Positions 17,192 to 27,562 are shown, counted from the first letter of the stretch. The stretch: 37,115 nt of DNA from Pseudomonadales bacterium RIFCSPLOWO2_12_59_9 (GCA_001830395.1 MHZN01000049.1:1-37115), one strand, 5' to 3'. Numbers and translations are program-made. The notes: generated from the sequence alone by a model not told the origin.

Positions 17192-20100
17192 GCTTCTCCA
17201 CGGTGTTTATCCGCCGGCCAGTCGCTACCCTGTTGCTGACGGTGGCGCTGCTGCTGGCCGGCGGGCTGTCCTTTAGCCTGCTGCCGGTAGCACCGCTGCC
17301 ACAGGTCGACTTTCCCTACATAGTGGTCAACGCCGCGATGCCCGGCGCCAGCCCCGAGACCATGGCCAGCTCGGTGGCCACGCCCCTGGAACGGGCGCTG
17401 GGAAGGATCGCCGGGATAGTCGAAATGACCTCATCCAGCACCCTGGGCAACACTCAGGTGGTGCTGCAGTTTGACCTGGAACGCAATATCGACGGCGCCG
17501 CCCGCGAGGTGCAGGCTGCCATCAATACCGCCATGAGCCTGCTGCCGACCGGCATGCCGCGTAATCCCAGTTACCGCAAGGCCAACCCGGCCGATATGCC
17601 GATCATGATCTTGTCGCTGACCTCCGAGACCCTGAGCCGCGGCCAATTGTATGACTTGGCCTCCACGGTGCTGGCGCAAAAAATCGCCCAGGCCGAAGGC
17701 GTCGGCCAGGTCAGCGTCGGCGGTAGTTCGCTGCCGGCGGTGCGGGTCGACCTCAACCCGGATGCGCTCAACCAACACGGTTTGGCCCTCGATGATGTGC
17801 GCCAGGCCATCAGCGACGCCAACAGTGACGGCCCCAAGGGCGCGGTGGAGCAGGGCAGCCAGCACTGGCAAATCGATGGCAGTGACCAACTGCGCAGCGC
17901 CGCCGAATTTATCCCGCTGATCATCCGCCACAACAGCCTGGAGGGCGGGCAGGTGCTGCGCCTGGGCGATGTCGCCGAGGTCAGCGACTCGGTGGAAAAC
18001 GTGCGTAACTCCGGTTTTTCCGGCGGTTTACCTGCGGTACTGCTGATCATCACCCGCCAACCTGCGGCCAATATCATCGCCGCCACCGATGCCATTCATG
18101 GCCTGCTGCCGGCGCTGCGGGAAACCCTGGGGCCGGCGGTCAAACTCAAGGTCATGGATGATCGCAGCCCGAATATCCGCGCCTCCCTGCATGAGGCCGA
18201 GTTCACCCTGATGGTATCGGTGGCGCTGGTGATCCTGGTGGTCTTCGCCTTTTTGCGTAACGCCCGCGCCACCTTGATCCCTAGTGTGGCGGTGCCGGTC
18301 TCGCTGATTGGCACCTTTGTGGTGATGTACCTGTGCAATTTCAGCCTGAACAATTTGTCCCTGATGGCGCTGATTATCGCCACCGGTTTCGTGGTGGACG
18401 ATGCCATCGTCATGCTGGAGAACATCGCCCGGCGGATCGAGGAGGGCGAGACGCCATTGGCGGCCGCGCTCAAAGGCGCCAGTGAAGTGGGCTTTACCGT
18501 GCTGTCGATGAGCCTGTCGCTGGTGGCGGTGTTTATTCCCTTGCTGCTGATGGGCGGCATTCCCGGCCGACTGTTTCGCGAGTTTGCCGTGACCCTGTCG
18601 GCGGCCGTACTGATCTCGCTGCTGGTGTCGCTGACCCTGACGCCGATGCTCTGCGCCAAGCTGTTACAAGCCAAACCGGCGCTGCTGGTGGCGCCACGCC
18701 AGAAGCGTTTTGCCCGGCTGTTTGCGCAACTGGCCCAGCACTACCGCGCCAGCCTTGAGTGGGCGCTGGACCACTCACGCTTGATGCTGGTGATCTTGCT
18801 CTCGACCATAGTGCTGAACTTTTACCTGTTCGCCATAGTGCCCAAGACCCTGTTCCCCCAGCAGGACAGCGGCCGTTTACGTGGCCAGGCGGTGGCCGAC
18901 CAGAGTATTTCCTTTCAGGCGCTGCAAGAAAAACTCGCGGACTTTCGCCAGATCCTCGCCGCCGACCCGGCGGTGGCCAACGTGGCCGGTTTCAGTGGCG
19001 GCGGCGGGCGCGGCTCGGGTGGTGGCGGGGCCAACACCGGCTCGTTCTTTATCACCCTGAAACCCATAGACCAGCGCGAACCCATGACGGTGGTGGCCAG
19101 CCGCTTGCGCAAAGAGTTGGCCAAGGTCGCCGGCGCGACCCTGTACCTGAACCCCGGCCAGGACCTGCGCATTGGCGGGCGTGAGGGCAATGCCCAGTAC
19201 CAGTTCAGCCTGAAAAGCGATGACCTGGAGCTACTGCGCGCCGCCACGCCACGGGTCGAGGCGGTCATGCGCCAGTTGCCCGAGCTGGTCGATGTCAGCG
19301 GCGATGAGCAAAACAAAGGCCTGCAAACCCGCCTGGTGATTGATCGCACCGCAGCCGCCCGCTATGGCGTCGATATCGAGATGATCAGCGCGCTATTGAA
19401 TAACTCCTTTGGCCAGCGCCAGGTGTCGACCATCTATAACCCCTTGAACCAGTATCGGGTGGTGATGGAAGTCGGCCAGGCCTACCAGAGCAGCCCGGAT
19501 ATTCTCGAACAGGTCTATGTGATCAGTGGCGACGGCGCACGGGTGCCCATCTCGACCTTCGCCCGGATCGAACCGAGTAACGCCCCCTTGGCGGTCAACC
19601 ACCTGGGCCAGTTTGCCGCCACCACCTTCAGCTTCAATCTGGCCCCCGACATTCCCCTGGAAACCGGCCAGGCCGCCATCCTCAAAGCCTTGCAACCGCT
19701 GCATCTGCCGGTGGCCGTGCAAGCCAGTTTTGCCGGCACCGCGGGGGCGGCCCAAGACACCCAAAACGACATGCCGATCATGATTCTGGCCGCCTTGCTG
19801 GCGGTCTATATAGTGCTGGGCATGCTCTATGAGAGCTATGTGCACCCGCTGACGATCATCTCCACCTTGCCGTCTGCCGGGGTGGGTGCCTTGCTGGCCT
19901 TGCTGTTGTGCCGTACCGAGCTGTCGCTGATTGCGTTGATTGGCATCATCTTGCTGATCGGCATCGTCAAGAAAAATGCCATTTTGATGATCGACTTTGC
20001 CCTGGATGCCGAACGACGCCTGGGCATGAGCCCGCGCGAGGCGATTCTGGAGGCCTGCGTGAAACGCTTCCGGCCGATCATGATGACCAGCCTGGCCGCG

Positions 20101-20316
20101 CTGCTCGGCGCCTTGCCGCTATTGTTTGGCACCGATGGCGACGCCGAACTGCGCCGGCCTTTGGGCATCACCATCGTTGGCGGCCTGATCGGCAGCCAGC
20201 TGCTGACCCTTTACACCACGCCTGTGGTTTATCTCTATCTCGATCGACTGCGCCACTGGGCTTTGCGCCGCTGGCATGGCCGCGCCAAACCTTTACCGCT
20301 GGAGAGTCAGCTATGA
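17188..20316 (+). CDS. muxC: RND efflux permease MuxC/MdtC-like
   Basis: A 1042-residue HAE1-type RND permease and partner of MuxB. It has [19 protein letters not shown] at the N-terminus, the relay aspartates in [19 protein letters not shown] and the lysine in [20 protein letters not shown] glycine-rich loop, [17 protein letters not shown], lies in the second periplasmic half, a feature of the MdtC/MuxC type that separates it from MuxB. The gene shares ATGA junctions with muxB (17188) and opmB (20313). In homologous systems the B and C subunits assemble as a 2:1 heterotrimer. The two pumps are clearly paralogous, so the pair is a conserved duplication and not an assembly artefact. Confidence 0.93.
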   Translation: MSFSTVFIRRPVATLLLTVALLLAGGLSFSLLPVAPLPQVDFPYIVVNAAMPGASPETMASSVATPLERALGRIAGIVEMTSSSTLGNTQVVLQFDLERNIDGAAREVQAAINTAMSLLPTGMPRNPSYRKANPADMPIMILSLTSETLSRGQLYDLASTVLAQKIAQAEGVGQVSVGGSSLPAVRVDLNPDALNQHGLALDDVRQAISDANSDGPKGAVEQGSQHWQIDGSDQLRSAAEFIPLIIRHNSLEGGQVLRLGDVAEVSDSVENVRNSGFSGGLPAVLLIITRQPAANIIAATDAIHGLLPALRETLGPAVKLKVMDDRSPNIRASLHEAEFTLMVSVALVILVVFAFLRNARATLIPSVAVPVSLIGTFVVMYLCNFSLNNLSLMALIIATGFVVDDAIVMLENIARRIEEGETPLAAALKGASEVGFTVLSMSLSLVAVFIPLLLMGGIPGRLFREFAVTLSAAVLISLLVSLTLTPMLCAKLLQAKPALLVAPRQKRFARLFAQLAQHYRASLEWALDHSRLMLVILLSTIVLNFYLFAIVPKTLFPQQDSGRLRGQAVADQSISFQALQEKLADFRQILAADPAVANVAGFSGGGGRGSGGGGANTGSFFITLKPIDQREPMTVVASRLRKELAKVAGATLYLNPGQDLRIGGREGNAQYQFSLKSDDLELLRAATPRVEAVMRQLPELVDVSGDEQNKGLQTRLVIDRTAAARYGVDIEMISALLNNSFGQRQVSTIYNPLNQYRVVMEVGQAYQSSPDILEQVYVISGDGARVPISTFARIEPSNAPLAVNHLGQFAATTFSFNLAPDIPLETGQAAILKALQPLHLPVAVQASFAGTAGAAQDTQNDMPIMILAALLAVYIVLGMLYESYVHPLTIISTLPSAGVGALLALLLCRTELSLIALIGIILLIGIVKKNAILMIDFALDAERRLGMSPREAILEACVKRFRPIMMTSLAALLGALPLLFGTDGDAELRRPLGITIVGGLIGSQLLTLYTTPVVYLYLDRLRHWALRRWHGRAKPLPLESQL

Positions 20317-21797
20317 ACCCGCATCCACTTCGCCACTTGCCCATGGCTCGTTTGGCGCTTGCCGTGTTGCTGCTCGGTGGCTGTGCGGTTGGGCCGGATT
20401 ACCAACGTCCCGAGTCGGCCACCTCCGCGCAGTTCAAACAGGCCGCCGGCTGGAAAACCGCCACGCCGGCCGACGCGGTTCTGCGCGGCGCCTGGTGGGA
20501 ATTGTATGGCGACAGCGAGCTAACTCAGCTGATTGGTCGGCTGAATCTATCCAATCAAAATCTGGCCGCCGCCCAGGCCCAATATGCGCAAGCCCGGGCA
20601 CTGGTCAGCCAGGCCCGCGCCGGCTTTTATCCAACCCTCTCAACCAACGCCTCAGTGAAACGTGCCGGGCAGGGGGGAGGAAGCAGCACCCTAAGCACTG
20701 CCGATGGCATCAGTGTAAGCGGTGCCAATGCGGCGAAAATCTCGAAAAGCTACGACCTCAGCCTGAACGCCGCCTGGGAGCTGGATGTCTGGGGCAAACT
20801 GCGCCGCAGCCTGGAATCCAGCGATGCCAGCTTCCAAGCCAGCGCCGCCGATTTGGCCGCCCTGCAGCTGAGCCTGCAGTCGGAGCTGACCCAAAGTTAT
20901 CTGCAATTGCGCGTGCTGGATGAACAGAGCCGGCTGCTGGAGGCCACGGTAGCCGCGTATGCCCGCGCCTTGAAGTTGACCGAAAATCAGTACTCGGCCG
21001 GCATCGTCGCCAAGTCGGATGTCAGTCAGGCGCGCACCCAGCTGTACAGCACCCAAGCCCAGGCCATCGACCTGCAATGGCAACGGGCCCAGTTCGAAAA
21101 CGCCATCGCCGTATTGGTTGGCGTGGCGCCCAGCGAGTTCAGCATTGCTGCCCGTAAAGAGCTGCCCAGCCTGCCGGAGATTCCGCTGGGCTTGCCGTCA
21201 GAATTGTTGGAACGGCGCCCGGATATCGCCAGCGCCGAGCGCAAAATGATTGCCGCCAACGCCGAGATTGGCGTTGCCGAAGCCGCCTGGTATCCAGACC
21301 TGAGCCTGTCCGCCAGTGGGGGTTACAACGGCAGCAGCTATGCCGACTGGATCAATGTGCCCAATCGGGTTTGGTCGATTGGCCCGCAACTGGCCCTGAC
21401 CCTGTTCGACGGCGGCGCCCGCAGCGCCCAGGTCGACAGCGCTGAGGCCGGCTATCAGCTGACCGTCGCCCAGTACCGGCAAACCGTGCTCGACAGCTTT
21501 CGCGAAGTCGAAGACGCCCTGGTTCAGTTGCAGGTATTAGGACAAGAAGCTCAGGTTCAGCAACAGGCCGTCAACTCAGCCCGTGAGTCGCTGCAACTGC
21601 TGAGCAACCAATATCAAGCCGGCACCATCGATTACAACAGCGTGGTCAGTGTGCAAACCAGCACCCTGGGCAACGAACGTACGGCGCTGACCTTACTCGG
21701 CAACCGCCTGACCGGCAGCGTGCAACTGATCGCCGCGCTGGGTGGTGGCTGGCAAAACACTGCATTGGAACCACGTCAGCCGTCTGCGCAGCAATAG
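20313..21797 (+). CDS. opmB: Outer-membrane efflux channel OpmB-like (NodT family)
   Basis: A 494-residue outer-membrane factor. The ATG at 20313 overlaps the muxC stop as ATGA; a much longer frame starting inside muxC is not used. It is a lipoprotein: signal peptide ending LLLGGC, with Cys24 as lipid anchor, followed by [10 protein letters not shown], the standard start of NodT-type factors. Two structural repeats ([24 protein letters not shown] near residue 90 and [16 protein letters not shown] near residue 330) form the TolC-like alpha-barrel. ILVG-type VGVAPSEF and [16 protein letters not shown] are family signatures. It completes the tripartite exporter with MuxA and MuxB/MuxC. P. aeruginosa OpmB has 498 residues. 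Confidence 0.9.
   Translation: MNPHPLRHLPMARLALAVLLLGGCAVGPDYQRPESATSAQFKQAAGWKTATPADAVLRGAWWELYGDSELTQLIGRLNLSNQNLAAAQAQYAQARALVSQARAGFYPTLSTNASVKRAGQGGGSSTLSTADGISVSGANAAKISKSYDLSLNAAWELDVWGKLRRSLESSDASFQASAADLAALQLSLQSELTQSYLQLRVLDEQSRLLEATVAAYARALKLTENQYSAGIVAKSDVSQARTQLYSTQAQAIDLQWQRAQFENAIAVLVGVAPSEFSIAARKELPSLPEIPLGLPSELLERRPDIASAERKMIAANAEIGVAEAAWYPDLSLSASGGYNGSSYADWINVPNRVWSIGPQLALTLFDGGARSAQVDSAEAGYQLTVAQYRQTVLDSFREVEDALVQLQVLGQEAQVQQQAVNSARESLQLLSNQYQAGTIDYNSVVSVQTSTLGNERTALTLLGNRLTGSVQLIAALGGGWQNTALEPRQPSAQQ
20667..20674 (+). other. KOPS-like octamer pointing to dif
   Basis: GGGCAGGG on the plus strand inside opmB, 3.5 kb left of dif and directed towards it. Confidence 0.35.
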
Positions 21798-21946
21798 CCG
21801 CGGTGTTGCGCAGGCGTTTCAGCGTTTTGCGCACGCGAGGGGCAAGGGCTTTTTAAGCCTTGATTGCAGTTTTTTTAATTGTGATCAAAAACTCGGCAAA
21901 AAAACGGCGGCATGCTCATCACTCTGCCCATGCCAAGGCCGTAGCG

Positions 21947-22630
21947 ATGACAAACCATCAAGTGCTGGATATTCCAATTGCCAACCGTGCGGTCGCAGGC
22001 CGTGCCTTGGCCCATTTACTGCAGGACTATCGCGCCCGGACGGATACCTTGGTGTTGGCCTTGCCACGGGGTGGGGTGCCGGTGGCGTATGAAATCGCCG
22101 AGACCTTGCACGTCCCCTTAGACCTGCTCCTGGTGCGCAAGTTGGGCGTGCCGGGCTATGCCGAGTTGGCCATGGGCGCCATCGCCAGCGGCGGGGTGCA
22201 GGTGTTCAACCCGCAGGTATTGCAACTGCATCGGATTGATCAGGCCTGCATCGACTCGGTCGCCGCGCGTGAATATCGCGAGCTGCAACGTCGCGAGCAG
22301 GCTTATCGCGGCACCCGGCCAGCACCGAAAATCGCTGGACAGCAGGTCATTCTGGTGGACGACGGGGTCGCCACCGGGGCCACCATGCAGGCTGCGGTGC
22401 TGGCGGTTCGCAAGCAGGCGCCGGCGCGCATTCTCATCGCCATACCCGTGGCCGCCACCGACAGCCTGGACGCATTGCGACCGCTGGTGGATGAGATCGT
22501 TTGCCCGTGCCGACCGGAAATGTTGTTTGCCATTGGCCGCTGGTACTTGGACTTTTCCCAAGTCAGTGATGAGCAGGTCTGCACCTTGTTACAGCGCGCC
22601 TGGCTGCGCGAAGACCAGGACCGGCGCTGA
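21947..22630 (+). CDS. Phosphoribosyltransferase-family protein
   Basis: A 227-residue type-I phosphoribosyltransferase fold. The ATG at 21947 (MTNHQVLDIP) is chosen over the longer frame at 21860, whose first 29 codons are unlike the family. The PRPP-binding loop is VDDGVATGAT at residues 137-146. The pyrophosphate loop region reads LALPRGGVPVAYEIAE (residues 38-53). Proteins of this class are often encoded beside, or fused to, dienelactone-hydrolase-like alpha/beta hydrolases, exactly as here (14-bp gap to the next gene). The transferred base, if any, is unknown. It is a separate unit from the mux operon, about 150 bp beyond opmB. Confidence 0.85.
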   Translation: MTNHQVLDIPIANRAVAGRALAHLLQDYRARTDTLVLALPRGGVPVAYEIAETLHVPLDLLLVRKLGVPGYAELAMGAIASGGVQVFNPQVLQLHRIDQACIDSVAAREYRELQRREQAYRGTRPAPKIAGQQVILVDDGVATGATMQAAVLAVRKQAPARILIAIPVAATDSLDALRPLVDEIVCPCRPEMLFAIGRWYLDFSQVSDEQVCTLLQRAWLREDQDRR

Positions 22631-22644
22631 GGGAGGAGAGGCGG

Positions 22645-23304
22645 ATGAAGATAACCGCGCGCTCCTTGCGGTTGCCGGTAAACCAGCTGCAACTGGCCGC
22701 CGACCTGCACCTGCCCGCTGCGGCAGTGGGCTTGGTGGTGTTTGTGCATGGTAGCGGCAGCGGTCGCCTAAGTCCGCGTAACCAACAGGTGGCCGGCTAT
22801 TTTAATCAACGCCACTTGGCGACCCTGCTGTTTGATCTGCTGAGCGAACAAGAACAGCCATTCGACGAACTGACCCGTGCCTTGCGTTTCGACATTCCCT
22901 TGCTGAGTCAGCGCCTGATCGAGGTGCTCGATTGGCTGAGCCACGAGCCGGACTTGGCGCACTTCGCCGTTGGCCTGTTTGGTGCCAGCACCGGGGCCGC
23001 GGCGGCATTGTTTGCCGCGGCAGAACGGCCACAACTGGTCCGTGCGTTGGTCTGCCGGGGTGGGCGCTCAGACCTGGCCCAAGCCGCCGCGCCCAACGTC
23101 AGGGCGCCAGTTCTGCAGCTGGTGGGGGAGCGGGACCCCGTGGTGTTTGAACTCAACCGCCAAACCAGTCGTAGCCTGCATTGTGCGCAGCAGTTGCTGG
23201 TAATCCCGAATGCCACGCACTTGTTTGAGGAGCCGGGGGCACTCGAAGCGGTGGCCCGCTACTCGGCCGACTGGTTTTGCCAATACCTTGGCGTTGCCGC
23301 TTAG
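22645..23304 (+). CDS. Alpha/beta hydrolase, dienelactone-hydrolase-like
   Basis: A 219-residue alpha/beta hydrolase. The oxyanion region is FVHGSGSGRLSPRN (residues 33-46). The nucleophile elbow is GASTG with Ser115, the acid is likely Asp164 in GERDPVV, and the base is His192 in NATHLFEE. A strong GGAGG lies before the ATG. It follows the phosphoribosyltransferase by 14 bp and is almost certainly co-transcribed. This partnership occurs in many proteobacteria without known biochemistry. Its stop overlaps the stop of the converging PyrR-like gene by 4 bp. Cytoplasmic, since no signal peptide is present. Confidence 0.85.
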   Translation: MKITARSLRLPVNQLQLAADLHLPAAAVGLVVFVHGSGSGRLSPRNQQVAGYFNQRHLATLLFDLLSEQEQPFDELTRALRFDIPLLSQRLIEVLDWLSHEPDLAHFAVGLFGASTGAAAALFAAAERPQLVRALVCRGGRSDLAQAAAPNVRAPVLQLVGERDPVVFELNRQTSRSLHCAQQLLVIPNATHLFEEPGALEAVARYSADWFCQYLGVAA

Positions 23305-23870
23305 TTACCGCTGGGGCCGCGGCGCAAAAGATCAATGCGAAAGTCCGCTTCATAGGGCGGCACGTTGCATTCAATGACATCGCTGCCTGCGATTTGCAGG
23401 CGCAGACCAATAATGTCGGCATGGACAGGTTGCTGGCTGATACAGCGATCGACCAACACGGCCGTACGGATTTCACGGGCACCAAGCCGCGCCAGATATG
23501 CGCAGGTACGCAGCAGCGAGTGGCCCTGATAGAGCACGTCATCCACCACCAGCAAGGCTGTGTTTTGCAGATCAAGGGCGGCAAGTTCAGGGCTTTCGGT
23601 CAGCGCTGTTTCAGCGTGCAACAGCGTCAGGTCATCGGCATAACGCTTGACCTTGAGTGGGTAGATCGGCAACGCGGCTTGGCCGCTTTGGAGCATTATT
23701 TGTTGTTGCAGCATGCGCGCCAGCGGCTCACCCCGGCGCAGCATCGCCACCAATACGCTACGCCCGCCAGGCAGCAGGCTAATGGCCTGACTCGCCATGC
23801 GCGCTATTACTGGCTCCAGTTCCGCCGAACAATAAAGGCAGAGGCGCTGGCTTGGAGCTGTTGCCTGCAT
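23301..23870 (-). CDS. PyrR-like phosphoribosyltransferase-fold protein
   Basis: A 189-residue protein starting at the ATG at 23870, with a perfect GGAGGT four bases upstream; the longer frame to 23948 is not needed. The PRPP loop VVDDVLYQGHS at residues 108-118 and the following TAVLVDR match the PyrR/uracil-phosphoribosyltransferase group (family pattern VDDVLYTGRT). YQGHS in place of YTGRT is a divergent loop, so the enzymatic activity may be altered or lost. The N-terminal half (LYCSAELEPVIARMASQAI, SVLVAMLRRGEPLA) also fits the fold. It faces a second phosphoribosyltransferase across the hydrolase gene, giving two PRTase folds in 2 kb. A regulatory or salvage role is possible but unproven. 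Confidence 0.65.
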   Translation of the reverse strand: MQATAPSQRLCLYCSAELEPVIARMASQAISLLPGGRSVLVAMLRRGEPLARMLQQQIMLQSGQAALPIYPLKVKRYADDLTLLHAETALTESPELAALDLQNTALLVVDDVLYQGHSLLRTCAYLARLGAREIRTAVLVDRCISQQPVHADIIGLRLQIAGSDVIECNVPPYEADFRIDLLRRGPSGN

Positions 23871-24967
23871 GCAGACCTCCAGAACGAAGTAAGCGGGCGC
23901 AACATTCGACACTGCACGATCTTGAGGGGCTAAATCAAAGCGTGCCAATCAGAGTTAAAGCCTAGCGCACTCAATCGAACATTTTTGCTAAAACTCCTGG
24001 GTTGACCGACCAGAGGGTATTTTCACTGTCGCTGAAAACGCATGACCTGCCTGCATTCGGTCGGGCCGACCGAGGAACGAGGCGGTACGGCTGGCGGCGC
24101 AGTAGCCGATCGCCATTTGACGGTTATCAACTAGGGCAAGCCAGGACTGCTTTGGTAGGATCAAATGCTTCGCATAATGTATATTATGTTAAATAGCTTA
24201 TGCAAGGCACAACCCCTCTCTGAAAATGCACGCCGCGTCTATGCTTATGTGAGAGTCGGGATTTAAAGATACTCCTGACCTCTGAGGGGTTTCCTTCTCT
24301 CTAGTTCGGGCATCTGAGGCATCCTTGGCTGCTGTCCTCGCGCAGCGTGTTACAGGAATAGATGAGACTAGCCTCCGCATATATAAATTCTAACTATCTG
24401 ATATGGCTCGTTTTTCAGAGTGGAAGATCTGTCGCAAGCTGTTGTGAAATTAGTAGATCGATCCGGTAAACGATTGAGGGGATTATTTGCTGTAACACAA
24501 GCTGGACGCGGCTTTCAGGAGGGTTGAACGTATTTTGGATACTCCATTAAGCAATTGGATTTCGGTGAATTGGAGATACTCCAACTGGGCACCTTCGGTT
24601 TACGAGTCAAATGTAGCGAAAAACTAATGATTTCACCGTCATTTTGCGAGTGAAACTACCTGTGGTGTCCAAAAATTGGGAGACTTCGAACGACAGGCTT
24701 TTCGGAGAATGCTAAAGCAGTAGGCTTATGGCGATCGCCAAAATAAAGGAGACTCGGTAAGGCGGAGTATCATTTTCGTTAAAAAAGAGACTTCTTCTCA
24801 GAAAGGCTTACGGCTTCCCATAGGAGATATTTGAAAGGGTTCGTCATTGAGTCTTTTCGATCAGGCTCCAAGCCGCCGGCAGAGTTAAAGCCATCTGCGC
24901 TTTGGCAGAAAATCACGACAAGCGCTCTCCCCCTTAACCTCGGCCGTTAATTTAGTCTGCTCGCCTG
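23871..24967. other. Roughly 1.1-kb non-coding terminus region containing dif
   Basis: No credible gene is visible. The only clear element is the dif site at 24167-24194. Left of dif the sequence is probably the PyrR-like promoter region. Right of dif it is AT-richer with stops in every frame, consistent with the decayed start of an island. A palindromic patch around 24545-24585 (TTGGATxx and GGAGATACTCC) is too imperfect to name. Confidence 0.6.
24167..24194 (+). other. dif: Chromosome dimer resolution site dif (XerC/XerD)
   Basis: A 28-bp site made of an 11-bp XerC arm GCTTCGCATAA, a 6-bp centre TGTATA and an 11-bp XerD arm TTATGTTAAAT. The centre and XerD arm are identical to E. coli dif. 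The XerC arm shares the inner CGCATAA and differs only in its outermost bases, as is usual between species. XerC and XerD recombine here under FtsK control to resolve chromosome dimers at division, so the site marks the replication terminus. Orientation is given by the XerC-to-XerD direction on the plus strand. Confidence 0.93.
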
Positions 24968-25259
24968 TCATGCCACTTGCGAATGCGGGTCGACGAACGC
25001 CCAGGCACGCCGCCAAGCTTTCCATGCGCTGAAATTCCAGCCAAGACCACCCTCGGCGATAGGCGCGTTAATCATTTCTGCCCAGCCCGAAAAGCCACGC
25101 AGCGCGCGATAGCAACACTGCTTGGCCTTCCAGGAGTACCCGAAGGACTGTCGCCATATACGCCATCCATAGCGCCTTGTTCGATTTGACACCAAGCTGG
25201 AAAAGCATCTCATAACGAGCGTCCACTACTAGCGGGGACTGATCCAAATACCTACCCAT
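24968..25259 (-). pseudogene. Frameshifted small gene of unknown function behind the Toprim pseudogene
   Basis: The frame starts ATGGGTAGG at 25259, overlapping the stop of the Toprim frame by 8 bp, a coupled-operon arrangement. It reads MGRYLDQSPLVVDARYEM and then LWMAYMATVLRVLLEGQAVLL, ending early at 25068. A shifted frame continues the natural-looking sequence with GFSGWAEMINAPIAEGGLG and AWKAWRRAWAFVDPHSQ to a stop at 24968. The composite, about 95 residues, looks like one protein broken by an indel near 25105-25120. I do not recognise it. It probably belonged to the SMC/Toprim system upstream. Confidence 0.45.
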
Positions 25260-26042
25260 GAACCCACACCCTCAACCCCTTCCACATCATCGACTCTTGC
25301 GAAAACCCCGCCTTGTGCGTCTTGATAATATTGGCCAATGGATGCCCTCCGGCAAGCAGTGACGGCATCAGGTGCTGTTGCTTAATGTGGTCCTGCGGCT
25401 TATCAAGGCCGGCATCAGCGAGCGCCTGAAAGGCCTCCAGCTCGCATGACAATATCCCGCAGCAATTGTGGGCGCCCCAAGGCTGTTGGCCAAGCCCTGC
25501 GGGTCGGTGTCCGGGAAGTAGATGACCTTTGGGATGAGCTTGGCTAATGCCGTCACCGGTGCCGGTGAGAATTGGGGTGAGCCCCGGAACACGAACGGCA
25601 CGCCGACAAGCTCAACGGGCACGCAGTAGTTATGCGCTTGCAGCATCACCTCAAGGTTCTCGACAGCAATGATGCAGGCCAAGCCCTCTAATAGGCTTGC
25701 AGGCATGGCCATAGCGCAGCCAGGCATGATCTGTTGCTGCCGATCGCCGATCGTAAGCACGCCACTGGGAGCTGCCACCAGAACCATGCTCTTGGCAACA
25801 GCCTCACCCGACAGCTTTTCGTTCCGTGTCTTGCTGGCCAGCTCGCTTCGCGATCCCACTACCTTGGCCCCTTCAATAAAAGGGTCCCAGCCTGAATGCT
25901 TTTTCAGTAGCCCTCGCAAGGCTTTGCGATCGTCAGCGTCGAGCAGCAGGATGCGGCCAAAAGCCCGGCCAACGCCGTGAGCGTGATGGATCTTCGACCA
26001 GGCATCACCTAGCACCACTTCTGTGGCACCTAAACGGATAGC
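25252..26042 (-). pseudogene. Toprim-domain protein (JetD/DUF7281-like), frameshifted and 5'-truncated
   Basis: The first frame (to 25368) contains RAFGRILLLDADDRKALRGLLKKH, then IIAVENLEVMLQ and VIYFPDTDPQGLA. These are Toprim features: an acidic Glu in VEN-E and the Asp-x-Asp motif DTDPQG. The frame drifts into nonsense after GAPTIAAG near 25460. A one-base shift restores LSCELEAFQALADAGLDK and LMPSLLAGGHPLANII to the stop at 25252. The 5' end begins directly at the broken end of the SMC gene without a start codon of its own. Toprim proteins of this sort act as the nuclease partner of SMC-like ATPases in Wadjet/Mks-type plasmid defence. This copy should be inactive unless frameshifting rescues it. 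Confidence 0.6.
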
Positions 26043-27433
26043 CTTACCCTAGAGTTTTCCTCGATCAATTTCGAGCGCAAAGCTTCTTCAGCAGACAGTT
26101 CTGCCGTGTGCGAAACCGTGGCCTGCTGGATTGCTTTAGCGGCCTGAGCGTTATGGTCGTCAAGGCACTTCTGCGCCTCTCGCGCTTTAATCTGTGATTC
26201 CGCTCTTCGCCTTTCACGACGCTCGGTGATCGAGTCCTTTACGCCCTCCTTCATACTGGCGAAGCGTGACTGAATATCCGTCCCCTGGATTGTCAGAGTC
26301 TGCAACTGTGTCTTTTTCGATGCCAGCTCCTCTTGCAAACCCGGAAGTGTCTTGATCTCAATAAGCGTCCCGGCAAGGCCAGCAGCATAACTATCGCGTT
26401 GCTTTTCTATCTGCTGGACACGTTCAAAAAGCTGCTGCGCCTCAGCCACAGCGGAGCCAAGCCGATTTTGAATTTCCATCTGTTTCTGGTTCGATTTCTC
26501 TTTAGCAGCAACTTCCTGCTCCCGAGCTTCCGTCATAGCATCAGAGACCTTTTTAAGCTCCGCAGAAAGTTCGGCAGTTTTTCTTGTGGCCACAGACTTT
26601 AATCGGCCTTGCTGCAATTCGTTACCCAGCAGAATGTTACGCATCTGCGAGAGTTGAAGTATCTTGGGCTTGGTTTCGCGCTCCATAACCAAAAAACTGG
26701 CTCGGCTATTGATGGCACCTGCAAAGGCGTGCGCATCAACGCCCGACAGGTCAATGTCGCTACGCATTACCTCTTGCTGGAGGATCTCGCCTACAGCGGC
26801 CTCCATTGAATTGAAGGTGCCTTTGGACTCAAGGAGCGAGAACATCAAATTGTCGATGCCCGCAAAGTGATGCTTTGGCGGGGCCAGGGAATAAGAGCGC
26901 CGATACAGCGTGATCATCTTTTTACGACTGACATCCTCTACGCCATCAAGGTCGCCTGAGCCTGTGTTGTATTGAATGATCTTCCGGTAATGCAGGGTCA
27001 ACAGCTCTGGCGTGCAGTCAATGCCCATGGCAGCCACGTGCCGTTGCACGTCTTTTGGTAGCACCAGCTCACCTGACTGCTGGTCTTTGTAAAGCAGCTC
27101 GGGCCTCCATCCGGAGGACAGCAGCTGATACGCATAACCCGAAGATGAGCGGTGCAGAATCGCGGTTCGCAACTCATTTTCGTGATTGAGGTATTCGTAG
27201 ACGATGTAGCTGGAAGCGTTCGGCAGATAGTGGTCGGCAAACCTCACGGTGTTCACCCCGCCTTTCACCATGCGACCAGCTGAAGCACCGAAGAAGAGCG
27301 GGATCAACTTCAAGAACGTGGACTTGCCAATGCCGTTCGTACCGGTCAGGCAGGTGTTTTCATCGACCTTCACCTCGACCAGAGCACCCTGGCATAGAGA
27401 GTCGATCAGTACGACGCGGAGCAGTTTGGCCAC
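26030..27433 (-). pseudogene. SMC/MukB-like ATPase, N-terminal half only
   Basis: A 467-residue frame from a GTG at 27433, with GAGGA 8 nt upstream; the frame is open to an ATG at 27493. The Walker A motif is GTNGIGKST at residues 31-39, and the ATP head continues with VRFADHYLPNASSYIVYEY. From about residue 260 the sequence becomes a long coiled coil (AELSAELKKVSDAMTEARE, LQEELASKKTQLQTL). It stops abruptly at 26030 inside the coil: the return coil, the signature motif and Walker B are missing, and 12 bp later the Toprim fragment begins. A deletion therefore fused the two genes. Intact relatives load on DNA and, with a Toprim partner, cleave invading plasmids. Function is inferred from the family; this copy lacks a complete ATPase. 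Confidence 0.6.
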
Positions 27434-27503
27434 AAAAAGAGTCCTCGATTGCGCAGAAGTGTGGATAATCGTTGTTGCCGACGCATTACCCATTGCATGG
27501 TCA

Positions 27504-27533
27504 AATCATATTGATCGCACTACACAATCATAT
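27504..27533. promoter_or_regulatory. Direct repeat in the divergent SMC/WYL promoter region
   Basis: AATCATAT occurs at 27504-27511 and again at 27526-27533, 22 bp apart (two helical turns), in the 129-bp gap between the SMC-like and WYL genes. It is a candidate operator for the WYL protein, as BrxR/CapW-type regulators bind near their own divergent promoters. No convincing -35/-10 pair could be fixed. Confidence 0.3.
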
Positions 27534-27562
27534 ACGCACATCGGCAACTGAGGATTTATCCA

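Noticed and set aside
19908-20312. Extended opmB start inside muxC
   Set aside because: The lipoprotein signal and ATGA overlap fix the start at 20313.
21841-21877. Possible terminator after opmB (CAAGGGCTT / AAGCCTTG, then a T-run)
   Set aside because: The stem has a bulge and the T-run is several bases away from it; not convincing.
24378-24395. CCGCATATATAAATT as a second dif copy
   Set aside because: Shares only short AT-rich identity with dif; the XerD arm and spacing are absent.
24000-24967. tRNA or CRISPR array near the terminus that could serve as an island target
   Set aside because: No cloverleaf, CCA end or spaced repeats were visible in this stretch.
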